DNA of 64,000 nt from contig NZ_JAANYN010000002.1 in assembly GCF_011290685.1 (NCBI RefSeq), forward strand, positions 917,677 through 981,676, in the 5' to 3' direction. Below, piece by piece: positions 27,238-37,159 of this stretch (the stretch's first letter is position 1; each line of letters starts with the position of its first letter). This DNA comes from Cyclobacterium plantarum (GTDB taxonomy: Bacteria; Bacteroidota; Bacteroidia; Cytophagales; Cyclobacteriaceae). A program made the position numbers and the translations under genes. The notes beneath the pieces were generated by a model, which did no database searches, was not told the DNA's origin, and saw only the letters and a program-made list of their open reading frames with translations.

Positions 27238-27272
27238 CTCACTTAAGGAACACTGTCCTACTTTTTGATGGT

Positions 27273-27707
27273 TTATTTTACACGCACATTATGGTATTGT
27301 CTGAAGGCAATATCATTGTAAGTACCTGCAAATTCCAATCTGATCTGCGTGCCAGAGCTTGGTGTTGCCACCCCTAGGGAAGTCCATGGATTTTCAAACA
27401 TGATCTTACCTTGTGCATCGGTAGTTAAAGTACTTACTTCTTCCGTCTGATTGATGAAGACTGTTATTTCCAACCCGGAAACCGGGATAGAATCAATGCC
27501 TGCGGTCCGATCCAGAATTCCGCTTTTGTCAAGTTCATAAAAAGAACCAGCAACAGCAACACCGGTGCTGGCCTCAAATTCATTTCCTTCGAGGACCACC
27601 AAAACGGGAGAGGCGACATTAGGCGTGGCCAGTTCTACCGCATCTACGCAAGAAAATGCCGACACAACCAAACCCAGAAAGGCAATTTTATTTAATAAGT
27701 TTTTCAT
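27273..27707 (-). CDS. Small lipoprotein of a SusCD locus
   Basis: A 144-aa lipoprotein with C20 (SAFSC). The mature part is beta-rich with a repeated strand-turn pattern, compatible with one immunoglobulin-like or carboxypeptidase-regulatory-like domain, but no family is recognised. It follows SusD by 63 nt on the same strand, the place where surface-exposed accessory lipoproteins of Sus-like loci usually sit. A ligand-binding role is inferred from position. Confidence 0.75.
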   Translation of the reverse strand: MKNLLNKIAFLGLVVSAFSCVDAVELATPNVASPVLVVLEGNEFEASTGVAVAGSFYELDKSGILDRTAGIDSIPVSGLEITVFINQTEEVSTLTTDAQGKIMFENPWTSLGVATPSSGTQIRLEFAGTYNDIAFRQYHNVRVK

Positions 27708-27770
27708 GATTTGTATTCAATTGATTATGAATGATTTTCATTTAGCTGAGTAAAATAAATGGGAGGGCTA

Positions 27771-29231
27771 TTATTCCGCCCACCACAACCTGGTTCTCAT
27801 ATTATCTCCCCCACCCAGCATTTGTATTCCTTCTTCAAGATTGGTCATATTCAATGAATATTCAGAAGGTGGATACTCAATTCTTGTAGGCAGTACCCCA
27901 TCGTTTACAAAAATAGCGTTGGGATCAGGTGTTGGCATTTGAGGAAAACCTGTTCTCCTGTATTCTGTCCAGGCCTCTATACCCTGACCAAACAAGGCAA
28001 TCCACTTTTGTGTCATGATGGCTTCCTTATCTACATTTCCCAATCTGCTAATATAATCAGCCGGCATCTCCAAACCATGCTGTTCGAAGGAACCGCTGAT
28101 GGCCATTTCCAGGTAATCCATGTGATCCCCTGCAATATCTCCTTCAAGAGCAGCTTCAGCCAGTATAAACATCAATTCCGAATACGTCATCAAAATACTT
28201 GGTGCTTCGGGATCAAGAAACTTCTGTCCTATGGTAGAGGCAGATATGGAAGATGCAGCCGCATCTGTTAATCCATTTGGCAATCCGGCAAAAGAACCGT
28301 CCGCCAACGGCAAGGCATAAACACTGATGCGATCATCATCCAACTCCAGCAATTTATCTACCAAGGTAGTGCTGATATTCCAGTCAGAACGAGTAGAAAA
28401 AACATCAAACATTTTATTTCTGCTTCCGATCACGTTGGCATGATTGAGCTGTGCATAGTCATCATTCCCTGTGAAGATAGGAAAGGTTTCAGGTGAGGAT
28501 AGGATTTCCTGCATGATGGCCCTGGATTCTGCGGGCTTTTTGGCAGCCTGACGGTTGGCCAATTTGATCCTCAGGGAATTGGCAAACTTTTTCCAGCGTA
28601 AGATGTCCCCATCAAACATGATATCTCCATTTACGGCCGGACCTCCTATTGTCAGCTTTTCATTGGCCATTTTCAAATCTTCCAAAACACCGGCATAAAT
28701 TTCCTCCATGGAATCATAATCCGGAGAATTGACAGGTTCATCTGCCGCCCCTTTTAAGGCATTGGAGTAAGGAATTGGTCCAAAGACATCTGTTAAATAA
28801 GAAAAGGTAAATGCTTTCATAACCAGGGCTATACCTTCGTAATTGCGGTTTTGAAATGCTCCACCTTCACCGGCCAATTCAATTACCTGTTCCAGATTTA
28901 CCAAAGAACTGTTATACAAGTTATCCCAGGTCCCGGTGGAAACAGTAATGGGGATTTCATAGGTATCTCCCTCAGCATTGATATAAATGTTTCTTGCCAA
29001 ATGCTGGATCCAGCACATGGCTGCATCGATATTCAATCTTTCAAAACGCGTACTATGCCCCCAGTATCTGTCTACGGATACCTGAATGGCATTAGGCAAT
29101 AACAGGGCAGGAGAAATAGTAACTGGGTTGTTAGGATCTGTATTGATTTCTTCAAATTCCTCTGTACAGGAACCGACCAGAAGGAATAGGCCCAACATTA
29201 GGGTATATGGTATAAATTTTAATCTTTTCAT
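27771..29231 (-). CDS. SusD/RagB-family outer-membrane lipoprotein
   Basis: A 486-aa lipoprotein (C22, VGSC) of the SusD-like_2 type: FEEINTDPNNP after the lipobox, helical TPR-like segments, and the conserved C-terminal YTEYRRTGFPQMP-type block (here AWTEYRRTGFPQMP). It should form the lid of the SusC channel and bind the imported nutrient. It lies 30 nt downstream of SusC. This sub-family is often linked to peptides or unusual glycans rather than starch; the substrate is not known. Confidence 0.94.
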   Translation of the reverse strand: MKRLKFIPYTLMLGLFLLVGSCTEEFEEINTDPNNPVTISPALLLPNAIQVSVDRYWGHSTRFERLNIDAAMCWIQHLARNIYINAEGDTYEIPITVSTGTWDNLYNSSLVNLEQVIELAGEGGAFQNRNYEGIALVMKAFTFSYLTDVFGPIPYSNALKGAADEPVNSPDYDSMEEIYAGVLEDLKMANEKLTIGGPAVNGDIMFDGDILRWKKFANSLRIKLANRQAAKKPAESRAIMQEILSSPETFPIFTGNDDYAQLNHANVIGSRNKMFDVFSTRSDWNISTTLVDKLLELDDDRISVYALPLADGSFAGLPNGLTDAAASSISASTIGQKFLDPEAPSILMTYSELMFILAEAALEGDIAGDHMDYLEMAISGSFEQHGLEMPADYISRLGNVDKEAIMTQKWIALFGQGIEAWTEYRRTGFPQMPTPDPNAIFVNDGVLPTRIEYPPSEYSLNMTNLEEGIQMLGGGDNMRTRLWWAE

Positions 29232-29261
29232 CGTAATTTTCTTTACCAGGTTGGAAATCGC

Positions 29262-32200
29262 TTAAAAGGATACATTCAGGTTAAAGCCTATGTTTCTGGT
29301 AGAAGGCATTTCGCCATATCCAAAACCTTGGGCATTGCCACCTTTTCCATCAAATTCGGGATCCAGATGGGGATGGTTTCTGAATAGGATCGCAAGGTTT
29401 CTTCCCACTGCAGATAACCTGACACTTTGAAGAAAGGTATTGGATAGCAGGGATTGTGGCAGACTATAACCCAGAGACAATTCTCTCAGTTTGATAAAAG
29501 ACCCGTCAAAAATCCCTGCTTCGTGATAGGTCCTGGGATTTTGGGCGTTCCAAAAGGGTTGGGCACCGACGATCACGTCATTGGTTACATAAACCGGGCT
29601 TTCATCCGTTCCAACGTTTTTCACACCTTGACCGATAACCCCTTCTTCTCTACCAATGGCAGTTTCTACATACTGCCCTGTTTTACGGGCCAGGCCGGTA
29701 CCAACGTCAAACAGGTCTCCACCCATTCTTACATCTATCAATGAACCAAAAGTAAATCCTCTGTAGGAGAAAGTGTTTGACAAGCCACCAATCCAGTCCG
29801 GTTGAATGTTTCCGAGCTGAAAAGTACCGGCTTCAAGTTGTGGCAAACCATTGCTGTAAACAATCTCACCTTCCGGAGACCGCAGGTACCTTCTTCCATA
29901 GAGTGTTCCGTAAGGCTGTCCGATTCTGGCTTCTGAAGTCAAACTATTTTGACTACCCAGGGTGTAGTTTTCAAGACCTTCAGCCAATTCCACTACAAGA
30001 TTCCGGTTTCTGGCAAAGTTTAATGCCATATCCCAGTTTAATCCTCCTGAATTTTGCAACAAAGACCCTGTCAACATTAATTCAATCCCCTGATTGGTAA
30101 TTTCTCCGGCATTCAGAATCTGACTTTGATATCCGGATGCCCTTGATATGGCCACGGCAAGAATCTGGTTGGTGGTAGACTGGTGGTAGTAAGTAAAGTC
30201 CAAACCAATCCTTCCATTCAAAAACCTCATGTCCAAACCAATTTCCTGTCCTGTGGTAATTTCAGGTTTCAGGTTTCTATTGGCGATTTCATCAGCCGCT
30301 GCATATGCAGGTGTAGTGCCGGCCCAAAGGCCCTGAGAAGCAAAAACCTGATTTAATAAATAAGGATCTGCATCGTTTCCTACCTGCGCCAAACTGGCCC
30401 TCACTTTAGCGAAAGTAAGGAAGTTGCTTTGTACACTAAACAAATCTGTAAGCACAGCACTCAAAGCCACAGAAGGATAAAAGAAGGAATTGCCGTTTAC
30501 GGGCAATGTACTGGACCAGTCATTTCTTCCCGTTACATCCAGGAATATGGAATTGAGGTAACCAAATTGAGCGGAACCAAAAACACTATTTACTACCTGC
30601 TTTCTGATCTCACTCGAGGGCACTACGGGACTGGCATAGTTGCCCAGGTTGTACAGGCCATCTATGGTCAATTCCCTGACATTTACTGCTGTCATTTGGT
30701 AATTATTGGTCCTGTTGATGGCCCCTCCCTGGAGGTTGAGCGAAAATCCGTTATCCAAAGTTTTGTTATAGGTCAGGATAATATCACTATTGGTTTCCTG
30801 ACTGGTCATTTGGGTGTCTGTATAAGCTCCCAGAATTCGCACAAAATTTTTGGTTCTTTCAACACTTGTCACATCAGTTCTGCTATCGGTCCAGAAGTCA
30901 GTACCCGACCTGATCATTACCTTAAGGTCATCTGTAAAACTGTAGGTAGCCGCTATATTTCCAACCAGCCTATCTTTTTCGTTGGCATTAGGATAGCGGT
31001 CCTGAAGAAAATAAGGATTGGTAAAATATTCATGTTGCCAATTGGCGTAGGGATAGTCGTCACCAGGTCGGAAAGTTTCTCTTTGGATGTCATAATATTG
31101 TTCCCAGTTCTTCAGCTTATCATAGTCTGTATGTCTGTGCGCCCAAATAAAATCTTGACTTCCTGTGTATCTTCTGTTATCAGATCCCGATTTCACATAT
31201 TCCGCACTGACAGTGAAGCTCAACTTATCGGTAAAGTTGTATCCCGCATTGAGCTTGAAGTTATTCCTGTAATAGTTGTTATTGTACATGATACTAGACT
31301 GGTCAAGTCTGCCCATTGACAACCTAAAATTACCGGATTCATTGGAACCTGCCACCGCAATGTTATGGGTCATACTCCTGCCCGTTTCCCAAAACTGCTG
31401 AAAATTATCAGGTTGAGGCAATAGAGGCTCTCTTCCCGGGGCACTGTACCAAAGGGGCACCTCGGTACCATCCATGGGCTGCCCCCAGCTTTCGTCCACT
31501 CCGGCTGTACCGCGAATCCCATCCGCATCAAAACCATTTCTTCCGTCCACATACCAGGTCCTGTACCCGATACCTCCACCATAAATATTTTGCAATCCTG
31601 GTTCTACCAATGGTCTGTCAAAAGTCATGTTGGTGTTGTATTCCACACCAATGCCTTTAGCACCTGAACCATCCTTAGTAGTAACCATGATCACACCGTT
31701 GGCTGCTCTGGATCCATAAAGAGCTGCCGCAGTAGCTCCTTTAAGAACGTTTATTTCCTTGATGTTATCAGGGTTGATCTCTGACAATCCACCGCCATAT
31801 CTCCTGTCTGAAGACTGTTCCAATGGAACACCATCCAGCACCACCAATGGCTGGTTATTTCCTGCTACTGAAGAAGATCCCCTGATAACAATATGAGAGC
31901 TACTACCGGGCATGGAATTGCTATTGATCTGTACGCCGGCAATTCTGCCGGAAAGGTTGTTGGCTATATTCGGCTGGCGGGCATCTGCGATTTGGCTACC
32001 CTCTACCGCCTGTGTAGTGTAGCCTAACGCCTTCTTTTCCCGTTCCATTCCAAAGGCAGTAACAACTACCTCAGATAGAGCTGTTTCATCGGGTAAAAGA
32101 GAGATGGTCAATTCACTTTGATTTCCCACTTTTACCTCTTTTTTGTCGTAACCAATAAAAGAAACCTCCAGGAGGTTTTCGGTTCCTGACAGGGAAAGTG

Positions 32201-32384
32201 AAAACTCCCCGTTAATATCAGTCGCGGCTCCCTTGGTCGTTCCTTTCACCAATATGCTTGCTCCCGGAATAGGTTGCTTGTTTTCATCAATTACCTTTCC
32301 AGATACTGACCGCTCTTGTGCAAAGAGCGGATTAATCAATGTTGACCCGAATAGGATCATCAATCCAAGGAGGAGTTTGGTCAT
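29262..32384 (-). CDS. SusC/RagA-family TonB-linked outer-membrane transporter
   Basis: About 1040 aa. The signal peptide is followed by a carboxypeptidase-regulatory-like domain (VSGKVIDENKQPIPGASILVKGTTKGAATDINGEF read in parts), the plug (LVVLDGVPLEQ, INVLKGATAAALYGSRAANGV) and a long barrel ending in a Phe. I prefer the ATG at 32384 because a strong GGAAAGGAG sits just before it; an in-frame ATG at 32426 would add 14 residues. It imports a ligand across the outer membrane with TonB energy and heads the SusC-SusD-lipoprotein-aminotransferase group. Confidence 0.95.
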   Translation of the reverse strand: MTKLLLGLMILFGSTLINPLFAQERSVSGKVIDENKQPIPGASILVKGTTKGAATDINGEFSLSLSGTENLLEVSFIGYDKKEVKVGNQSELTISLLPDETALSEVVVTAFGMEREKKALGYTTQAVEGSQIADARQPNIANNLSGRIAGVQINSNSMPGSSSHIVIRGSSSVAGNNQPLVVLDGVPLEQSSDRRYGGGLSEINPDNIKEINVLKGATAAALYGSRAANGVIMVTTKDGSGAKGIGVEYNTNMTFDRPLVEPGLQNIYGGGIGYRTWYVDGRNGFDADGIRGTAGVDESWGQPMDGTEVPLWYSAPGREPLLPQPDNFQQFWETGRSMTHNIAVAGSNESGNFRLSMGRLDQSSIMYNNNYYRNNFKLNAGYNFTDKLSFTVSAEYVKSGSDNRRYTGSQDFIWAHRHTDYDKLKNWEQYYDIQRETFRPGDDYPYANWQHEYFTNPYFLQDRYPNANEKDRLVGNIAATYSFTDDLKVMIRSGTDFWTDSRTDVTSVERTKNFVRILGAYTDTQMTSQETNSDIILTYNKTLDNGFSLNLQGGAINRTNNYQMTAVNVRELTIDGLYNLGNYASPVVPSSEIRKQVVNSVFGSAQFGYLNSIFLDVTGRNDWSSTLPVNGNSFFYPSVALSAVLTDLFSVQSNFLTFAKVRASLAQVGNDADPYLLNQVFASQGLWAGTTPAYAAADEIANRNLKPEITTGQEIGLDMRFLNGRIGLDFTYYHQSTTNQILAVAISRASGYQSQILNAGEITNQGIELMLTGSLLQNSGGLNWDMALNFARNRNLVVELAEGLENYTLGSQNSLTSEARIGQPYGTLYGRRYLRSPEGEIVYSNGLPQLEAGTFQLGNIQPDWIGGLSNTFSYRGFTFGSLIDVRMGGDLFDVGTGLARKTGQYVETAIGREEGVIGQGVKNVGTDESPVYVTNDVIVGAQPFWNAQNPRTYHEAGIFDGSFIKLRELSLGYSLPQSLLSNTFLQSVRLSAVGRNLAILFRNHPHLDPEFDGKGGNAQGFGYGEMPSTRNIGFNLNVSF

Positions 32385-32426
32385 GCCATTACTCCTTTCC
32401 TTTGCGTGAGTAAATTTTTTAATCAT

Positions 32427-33073
32427 GTTGTTAATGGTTAATAAGTTAAGATTATAACCGGATAAACACCGGCCGGCCCAAGCGGTTGATTTTGGGGAAG
32501 TCTGAAAAGGTTACTTTGGGGATAAAATTGTCTTTACAGGAAAAGATGGCTTAAATGGAACCCTAATTCCAACAATTCGAGATAAATATAAAACAGGAAA
32601 CCGGATTAGAAAAATTTACCAAATTATTTTTCACAATAGTCAATAAAACGAAATATATAAATGATATTTGTTTTTGATATTTTATTATTTTTTTATTTAA
32701 ATTTTATACATTTAATTATATGTTTTATTAAATATTTTAATGTTTTTTTAATATTTTTTAGTTGATTTAATTATTTTTATTTTTTGATTCTAAAAACAAA
32801 TAATGGTTTATTTTAATCCATATTTTAATTTCAAAATACTTTTTTCAATTTTTATAGTTTATTTTAAACCTATATTTTTTTAATAAAACAATAAAAACTC
32901 ATTTTTAAGGTATTTTTTTTACTGCAAAAAATTAATGGTTCTTATATAATTTTTTTTATTGTATAATTTATTATTTTAAATATTTTATTCTGTTTAAATC
33001 ATCTTAACAGGGGCTTTCGTTAAAAAATCACATAATCAATTCATGATCACCGTTTTGGGTTCAATTTTTTGAT
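32427..33073. other. AT-island intergenic region upstream of SusC
   Basis: Nearly 650 bp without a gene. By direct count the core 32641-33000 holds 39 G/C in 360 bases (about 11%). There are long T-runs and A-runs, but no recognisable DnaA box, tRNA or insertion sequence. The SusC promoter must lie at the left edge, where no TAnnTTTG match is seen. Confidence 0.7.
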
Positions 33074-33112
33074 AAAAAAAGCCCATGCTCAATTTATGAA
33101 CATGGGCCTTTC
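33074..33112 (-). terminator. Intrinsic terminator after tex
   Basis: Stem GCCCATG/CATGGGC around a loop of about 13 nt; on the minus strand a run of seven T follows the stem. Confidence 0.8.
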
Positions 33113-33129
33113 AGGGCAGTTGCATTCAC

Positions 33130-35391
33130 TTATTTACCGAATTTTTGCTTCAGTAAATTTAATTTCTCCGCCATACTTTCATTTTCTTCTTTCTTTTTTG
33201 TTTTGCGTTTTTTACCAGGGTTCTCTGATTTATTTTCCTGAGTAGCTTTCGCAAATGGATCTGATTTCATACTCAAACCAATCCGTTTTCTCAGCAAATC
33301 CACTTCCATAACGGTCACCTGAACTTTTTGAGTGACTGTAACCACTTCTTTTGGATCCTTTACAAATCGATCTGCAAGCTGACTTAAATGAACCAGGCCA
33401 TCCTGATGGACGCCAATATCCACAAAGGCACCAAATTGCGTGATATTGGTCACAATTCCGGGCAATTCCATTCCCACTTTCAAGTCCTTCATTTCATTGA
33501 TTCCCTCCTGAAACTGGAATATTTCAAACTGCTCCCTGGGGTCTCTCCCAGGCTTACCCAATTCCTCAAGAATATCCTGAAGGGTGGGAAGGCCTACTTG
33601 TTCATCCACATATTTTGACAATGGAATTTTTTGGACCAACTGATCATCTTTGATCAATTGCTCCACAGAAACGCCCATATCCTTGGCCATTTTTTCAATC
33701 AAATCATACCTTTCCGGATGGACAGCACTACTATCCAATGGATTGGCGCCATTTCTGATCCTCAAAAACCCCGCAGCCTGCTCATAGGCTTTATCTCCCA
33801 ACCGGGGTACTTTTCTGATATCTTCCCTGCTTTTGAAGGGGCCGTGTTCATTTCTAAATGCCACAATATTTTGTGCGAGCGAGGGCCCAAGCCCGGATAC
33901 ATAGGTAAGCAATTGCCTGGATGCCGTGTTCACTTCCACCCCTACTCCATTTACACAACTCATTACGGTGTCATCCAAGGAGTTTTTCAGGGCAGTCTGG
34001 TCTACATCGTGTTGATATTGCCCTACGCCTATGGATTTGGCATCAATTTTTACCAATTCTGCCAGCGGGTCCATCAACCTTCTTCCTATGGAAACAGCTC
34101 CTCTTACGGTCAGATCATAATCAGGAAATTCTTCCCTGGCTACATCAGAAGCAGAATAGATGGAAGCCCCGCTTTCATTGACCATTACAATGAGTACTTC
34201 CGGTGGCAAACCAATATTTTTAAAAAACAGCTCCGTTTCCCTGCTCGCAGTACCGTTTCCAATGGCAATGGCCTCAATCTGGTGCCTTTCCACCAAATAT
34301 TTTACCAATGCTCCTGACTCCATGGTCTTCTTTTGAGGTTCATTGGGATAAATGGTCTCATTTTGCAACAACTGCCCCTGAGGTCCCAGGCAAACCAATT
34401 TACATCCTGTTCGAAATCCGGGATCTATGGCCATTACGGACTTTTCACCCAATGGAGAAGCCAGTAGCAGTTGCCTCAGGTTTTCAGTGAATACCTTTAT
34501 CGCAGCTTCGTCTGCCTTTTTCTTGGAATACAGCCTGACTTCGGTTTCCATAGACGGTTTTAATAACCGTTTGTACCCGTCCTTTATCGCCAAACTTACC
34601 TGCTCGGCACAGAGGTTATTGGCTTTTATAACCCTCTTCTCAATTACTTCCAGAGCTGCTGCCTCCGGTGGCCCTGTATCCAACATCAGAAAAAGCTCTT
34701 TCTCTCCCCTTCTCATGGCCAGGACCCTATGAGACGGAGCAGATTTGATGGGCTCTTCCCAGTCAAAATAATCTTTGTACTTCATGGCCTCCTGCTCCTT
34801 TCCGGGAATTACCCTGGAAGTAAATTTCCCTTCTTCAATAAACAGCTTTCGTAAATTTTTCCTTATTTCAGCATCTTCATTCACCCATTCGGCCATGATG
34901 TCCCTTGCTCCCTGTAAGGCTTCCTCAACGGTTTGCACACCCTTTTCTTCGTCCACAAAATCTTTGGCAATGGTTTCCGGCTGAAGGCGTTCCTGAGCAA
35001 ATATCTGGTTGGCCAATGGCTCCAGGCCCTTTTCCCTGGCAATGGTACCTTTTGTCCTCCGTTTCGGCTTGTAGGGAAGGTAAATGTCCTCCAGTAAACT
35101 CATGGTTTCCGCCGCCAAAACCCTGGCCTCAAGATCCTCAGTCAATTTCCCCTGCTCCTCAATGGATTTGATAATGGCTTCCTTTCTTTTTTCCAAATCC
35201 CTTAGTTGTTGGAGCCGGTCCCGAATAGCGGCAACCTGCACCTCATCCAAACTTCCGGTAACTTCTTTTCTGTACCTGGAGATAAAGGGAATGGTGGCAC
35301 CTTCATCCAATAATCCGGCAGTACTGACCACCTGATCATTTTTAACCCCCAACTCGCTGGCTATCTTTGAATAATGATTCACATCTGACAT
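33130..35391 (-). CDS. tex: Tex-family RNA-binding transcription accessory protein
   Basis: A 753-aa protein from the ATG at 35391; another ATG lies two codons upstream. It has the Tex N-terminal helical domain, a YqgF-like RNase-H fold (MAIDPGFRTGCKLVCL), a helix-hairpin-helix region (LGPSLAQNIVAFRNEHGPFKSREDI) and a C-terminal S1 RNA-binding domain (GMELPGIVTNITQFGAFVDIGV). A Lys-rich tail follows. It acts on nucleic acid during transcription in the cytoplasm. Usual length, single gene, divergent from the HPt gene. Confidence 0.95.
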   Translation of the reverse strand: MSDVNHYSKIASELGVKNDQVVSTAGLLDEGATIPFISRYRKEVTGSLDEVQVAAIRDRLQQLRDLEKRKEAIIKSIEEQGKLTEDLEARVLAAETMSLLEDIYLPYKPKRRTKGTIAREKGLEPLANQIFAQERLQPETIAKDFVDEEKGVQTVEEALQGARDIMAEWVNEDAEIRKNLRKLFIEEGKFTSRVIPGKEQEAMKYKDYFDWEEPIKSAPSHRVLAMRRGEKELFLMLDTGPPEAAALEVIEKRVIKANNLCAEQVSLAIKDGYKRLLKPSMETEVRLYSKKKADEAAIKVFTENLRQLLLASPLGEKSVMAIDPGFRTGCKLVCLGPQGQLLQNETIYPNEPQKKTMESGALVKYLVERHQIEAIAIGNGTASRETELFFKNIGLPPEVLIVMVNESGASIYSASDVAREEFPDYDLTVRGAVSIGRRLMDPLAELVKIDAKSIGVGQYQHDVDQTALKNSLDDTVMSCVNGVGVEVNTASRQLLTYVSGLGPSLAQNIVAFRNEHGPFKSREDIRKVPRLGDKAYEQAAGFLRIRNGANPLDSSAVHPERYDLIEKMAKDMGVSVEQLIKDDQLVQKIPLSKYVDEQVGLPTLQDILEELGKPGRDPREQFEIFQFQEGINEMKDLKVGMELPGIVTNITQFGAFVDIGVHQDGLVHLSQLADRFVKDPKEVVTVTQKVQVTVMEVDLLRKRIGLSMKSDPFAKATQENKSENPGKKRKTKKKEENESMAEKLNLLKQKFGK

Positions 35392-35507
35392 GAACAAAAA
35401 TTATTTATTGCTGATTTTTTATAACTGGGCGCAATTTAAGTCTATTTTCTTGTGAAGCATGGAAAAAAACTGAAAATCCCACATGCGGTTTTTTCCGTTT
35501 CAAATGA

Positions 35508-35515
35508 TATATTTG
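35508..35515 (+). promoter_or_regulatory. Candidate -7 box (TATATTTG) of the HPt gene
   Basis: Exact TAnnTTTG match 24 bp before the HPt start codon. No TTG is present at the -33 distance. Confidence 0.4.
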
Positions 35516-35539
35516 TAGCCTAGAAAAGACCAAGCCACA

Positions 35540-35905
35540 ATGGAAAATAGCCAGGGAAAATTATACAATCTCGTTAATTTGGAAGAAATCAGTGGAGGGA
35601 GCGACGAGTTTATCATCGAAATGACAAAACTATTTATTGATCAGGCACAAAATACCATAAATGGGCTGAACGCTGCCTTTGATCAGAAAAATTTTACCGA
35701 AATCAAAAACCTGGCTCACCAAATAAAACCAAGCATTGATAATATTAAAATTGACATTTTAAGTCCGATCATCCGGGAAATCGAACACCTGGCAGAAAGG
35801 CAAGATCAACCAGAAAAACTTTCTCCTCTGATCATGGAAACCAACACCGTTTTGGAAACCGTGATTTCCCAACTTCAAACCGAACTGAAAGAAAGAGCAA
35901 AATAG
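35540..35905 (+). CDS. Orphan HPt (histidine phosphotransfer) protein
   Basis: A 121-aa all-helical protein. H60 in LAHQIKPSIDNI fits the HPt motif (A-H-x-L-K-[GP]-S), and the helix order fits a stand-alone phosphotransfer bundle. It should pass phosphate between a hybrid histidine kinase and a response regulator. No kinase or regulator gene is nearby, so its partners are elsewhere. It lies between the divergent tex gene and the convergent amidase gene. Confidence 0.85.
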   Translation: MENSQGKLYNLVNLEEISGGSDEFIIEMTKLFIDQAQNTINGLNAAFDQKNFTEIKNLAHQIKPSIDNIKIDILSPIIREIEHLAERQDQPEKLSPLIMETNTVLETVISQLQTELKERAK

Positions 35906-35908
35906 CGA

Positions 35909-36916
35909 TCAGGGATAAAAAGCCCGAATTCGCTTCCTTTCCATTCTGGCCTGAGCTTTTTTTCCTTGTCGGGCCAAAATGTCCGCCCGCAACACATGAC
36001 AGTGTTTGGCAACATAGGAATCGGGAAAGGATCTTACGGAAAGTGTAAGCAGTTGGTAAGCACTATCCAGCTGGCTTTTTTCTCCGGATTCCATCAACGC
36101 TTTGCCTGCCTCATAATTGGCCTTCCATTGTAAGGCCTCAGGACGCATTCTTTCGGCCTCCTGAAAAACTTCAAATGGAGAAATTTCCAGCGGTGATTTT
36201 TTCTCCTGAATTTCGGGTACTGAACTTGAAAAAAAATCAATTATACCTTCGAAATACGCCCTGGCCTCCATCTCGTTGTAAATTGTTGACTTGAGTCTAT
36301 TTTCTTCCCCTGGATGCGTGAAAAAAGAAGCCTCGGCAATAATGCCGGGAATACCATATGTTCCCCTCAATACACTCGCCCCGGATGTAGAGAAAATGGT
36401 ATAATCCGAAACCAGGCTAAAAGGACCCTGACCATCAAACAAGTTTTTGCGCAATTGGTCCGCCACTTTCTGCCCCAGGACCACACTGGCACGATTTTCC
36501 ACAGCACTGCCATGAAAATAAATGATAGGAAAATTTACGGTGGAATCAGCTGTGGCATTGTGGTGAATGGAAACAAACAGATCTGCCTTATTGTCTAGTG
36601 CCAATTTACTTCTATCATCCAATGAAACAAATGAATCATCCATACGGCTAAAGATCACATTGGCACCTGCCTTTTCAAGCATTTCACCCAGAAGAAGAGC
36701 AACCCGCAAATTGACCCACTCCTCTCTTTCCCCGGAAGGCCCTACGCGATAAGAATCAGTAGCTGCTGTTCCCCCATGACCGGGATCCAGGAGAATGGTT
36801 TTACCTTTTAACTGATCCGATGGACTTGAAATATTATTGTCCGAAAATGAACCAAGTGTTAACAAACAACCAGCAAGAATGGTAAACAAAAGAGCAGGGT
36901 TTAGGTATTTGCACAT
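35909..36916 (-). CDS. N-acetylmuramoyl-L-alanine amidase (Amidase_3)
   Basis: A 335-aa protein from the ATG at 36916; an in-frame ATG at 37015 would place 33 residues before the signal and is unlikely. The signal carries a possible lipobox (LAGC, C17). The Amidase_3 zinc motifs are ILLDPGHGG, a downstream Glu in EWVNLRVALLL, and VSIHHNA. The last 90 residues form a helical tail not present in short family members. It cuts the amide bond between MurNAc and the stem peptide in the cell wall. It converges on the HPt gene with 3 nt between. Confidence 0.92.
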   Translation of the reverse strand: MCKYLNPALLFTILAGCLLTLGSFSDNNISSPSDQLKGKTILLDPGHGGTAATDSYRVGPSGEREEWVNLRVALLLGEMLEKAGANVIFSRMDDSFVSLDDRSKLALDNKADLFVSIHHNATADSTVNFPIIYFHGSAVENRASVVLGQKVADQLRKNLFDGQGPFSLVSDYTIFSTSGASVLRGTYGIPGIIAEASFFTHPGEENRLKSTIYNEMEARAYFEGIIDFFSSSVPEIQEKKSPLEISPFEVFQEAERMRPEALQWKANYEAGKALMESGEKSQLDSAYQLLTLSVRSFPDSYVAKHCHVLRADILARQGKKAQARMERKRIRAFYP

Positions 36917-37100
36917 ATATTTAGATCTAATGCCTGGTAAAATATCTTTCTTAGGGTTAATGGTTCGTGCAAAATTGACGTAAATCAAAAACCCAAAATC
37001 TGATTTTATTTTCAAAAATAAAAATCAAATTTTAAGGTAAGCAATCAAAAATTCTTCCGCATATTCTTTTCTGTTCCATAATTTAAGAATGGAACAAACC

Positions 37101-37133
37101 AAAAAAAAGCCGCCAATGTAACGTTGACGGCCT
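37101..37133 (-). terminator. Intrinsic terminator after hppA
   Basis: On the minus strand GCCGTCAA pairs with TTGGCGGC (one wobble) across a short loop and is followed by eight T. It lies about 30 bp after the hppA stop. Confidence 0.75.
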
Positions 37134-37159
37134 TGATTACAATAAATGTATTTTTCAGA

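Noticed and set aside
30429..31319. 296-codon ORF opposite the SusC gene
   Set aside because: It lies wholly inside a well-supported SusC barrel gene and encodes no recognisable domain.
32641..33000. AT island as a replication origin
   Set aside because: No DnaA-box-like sequence and no dnaA, dnaN or gidA neighbours.
33631..34317. 228-codon ORF opposite tex
   Set aside because: Shadow of tex; the plus-strand translation has no family resemblance.
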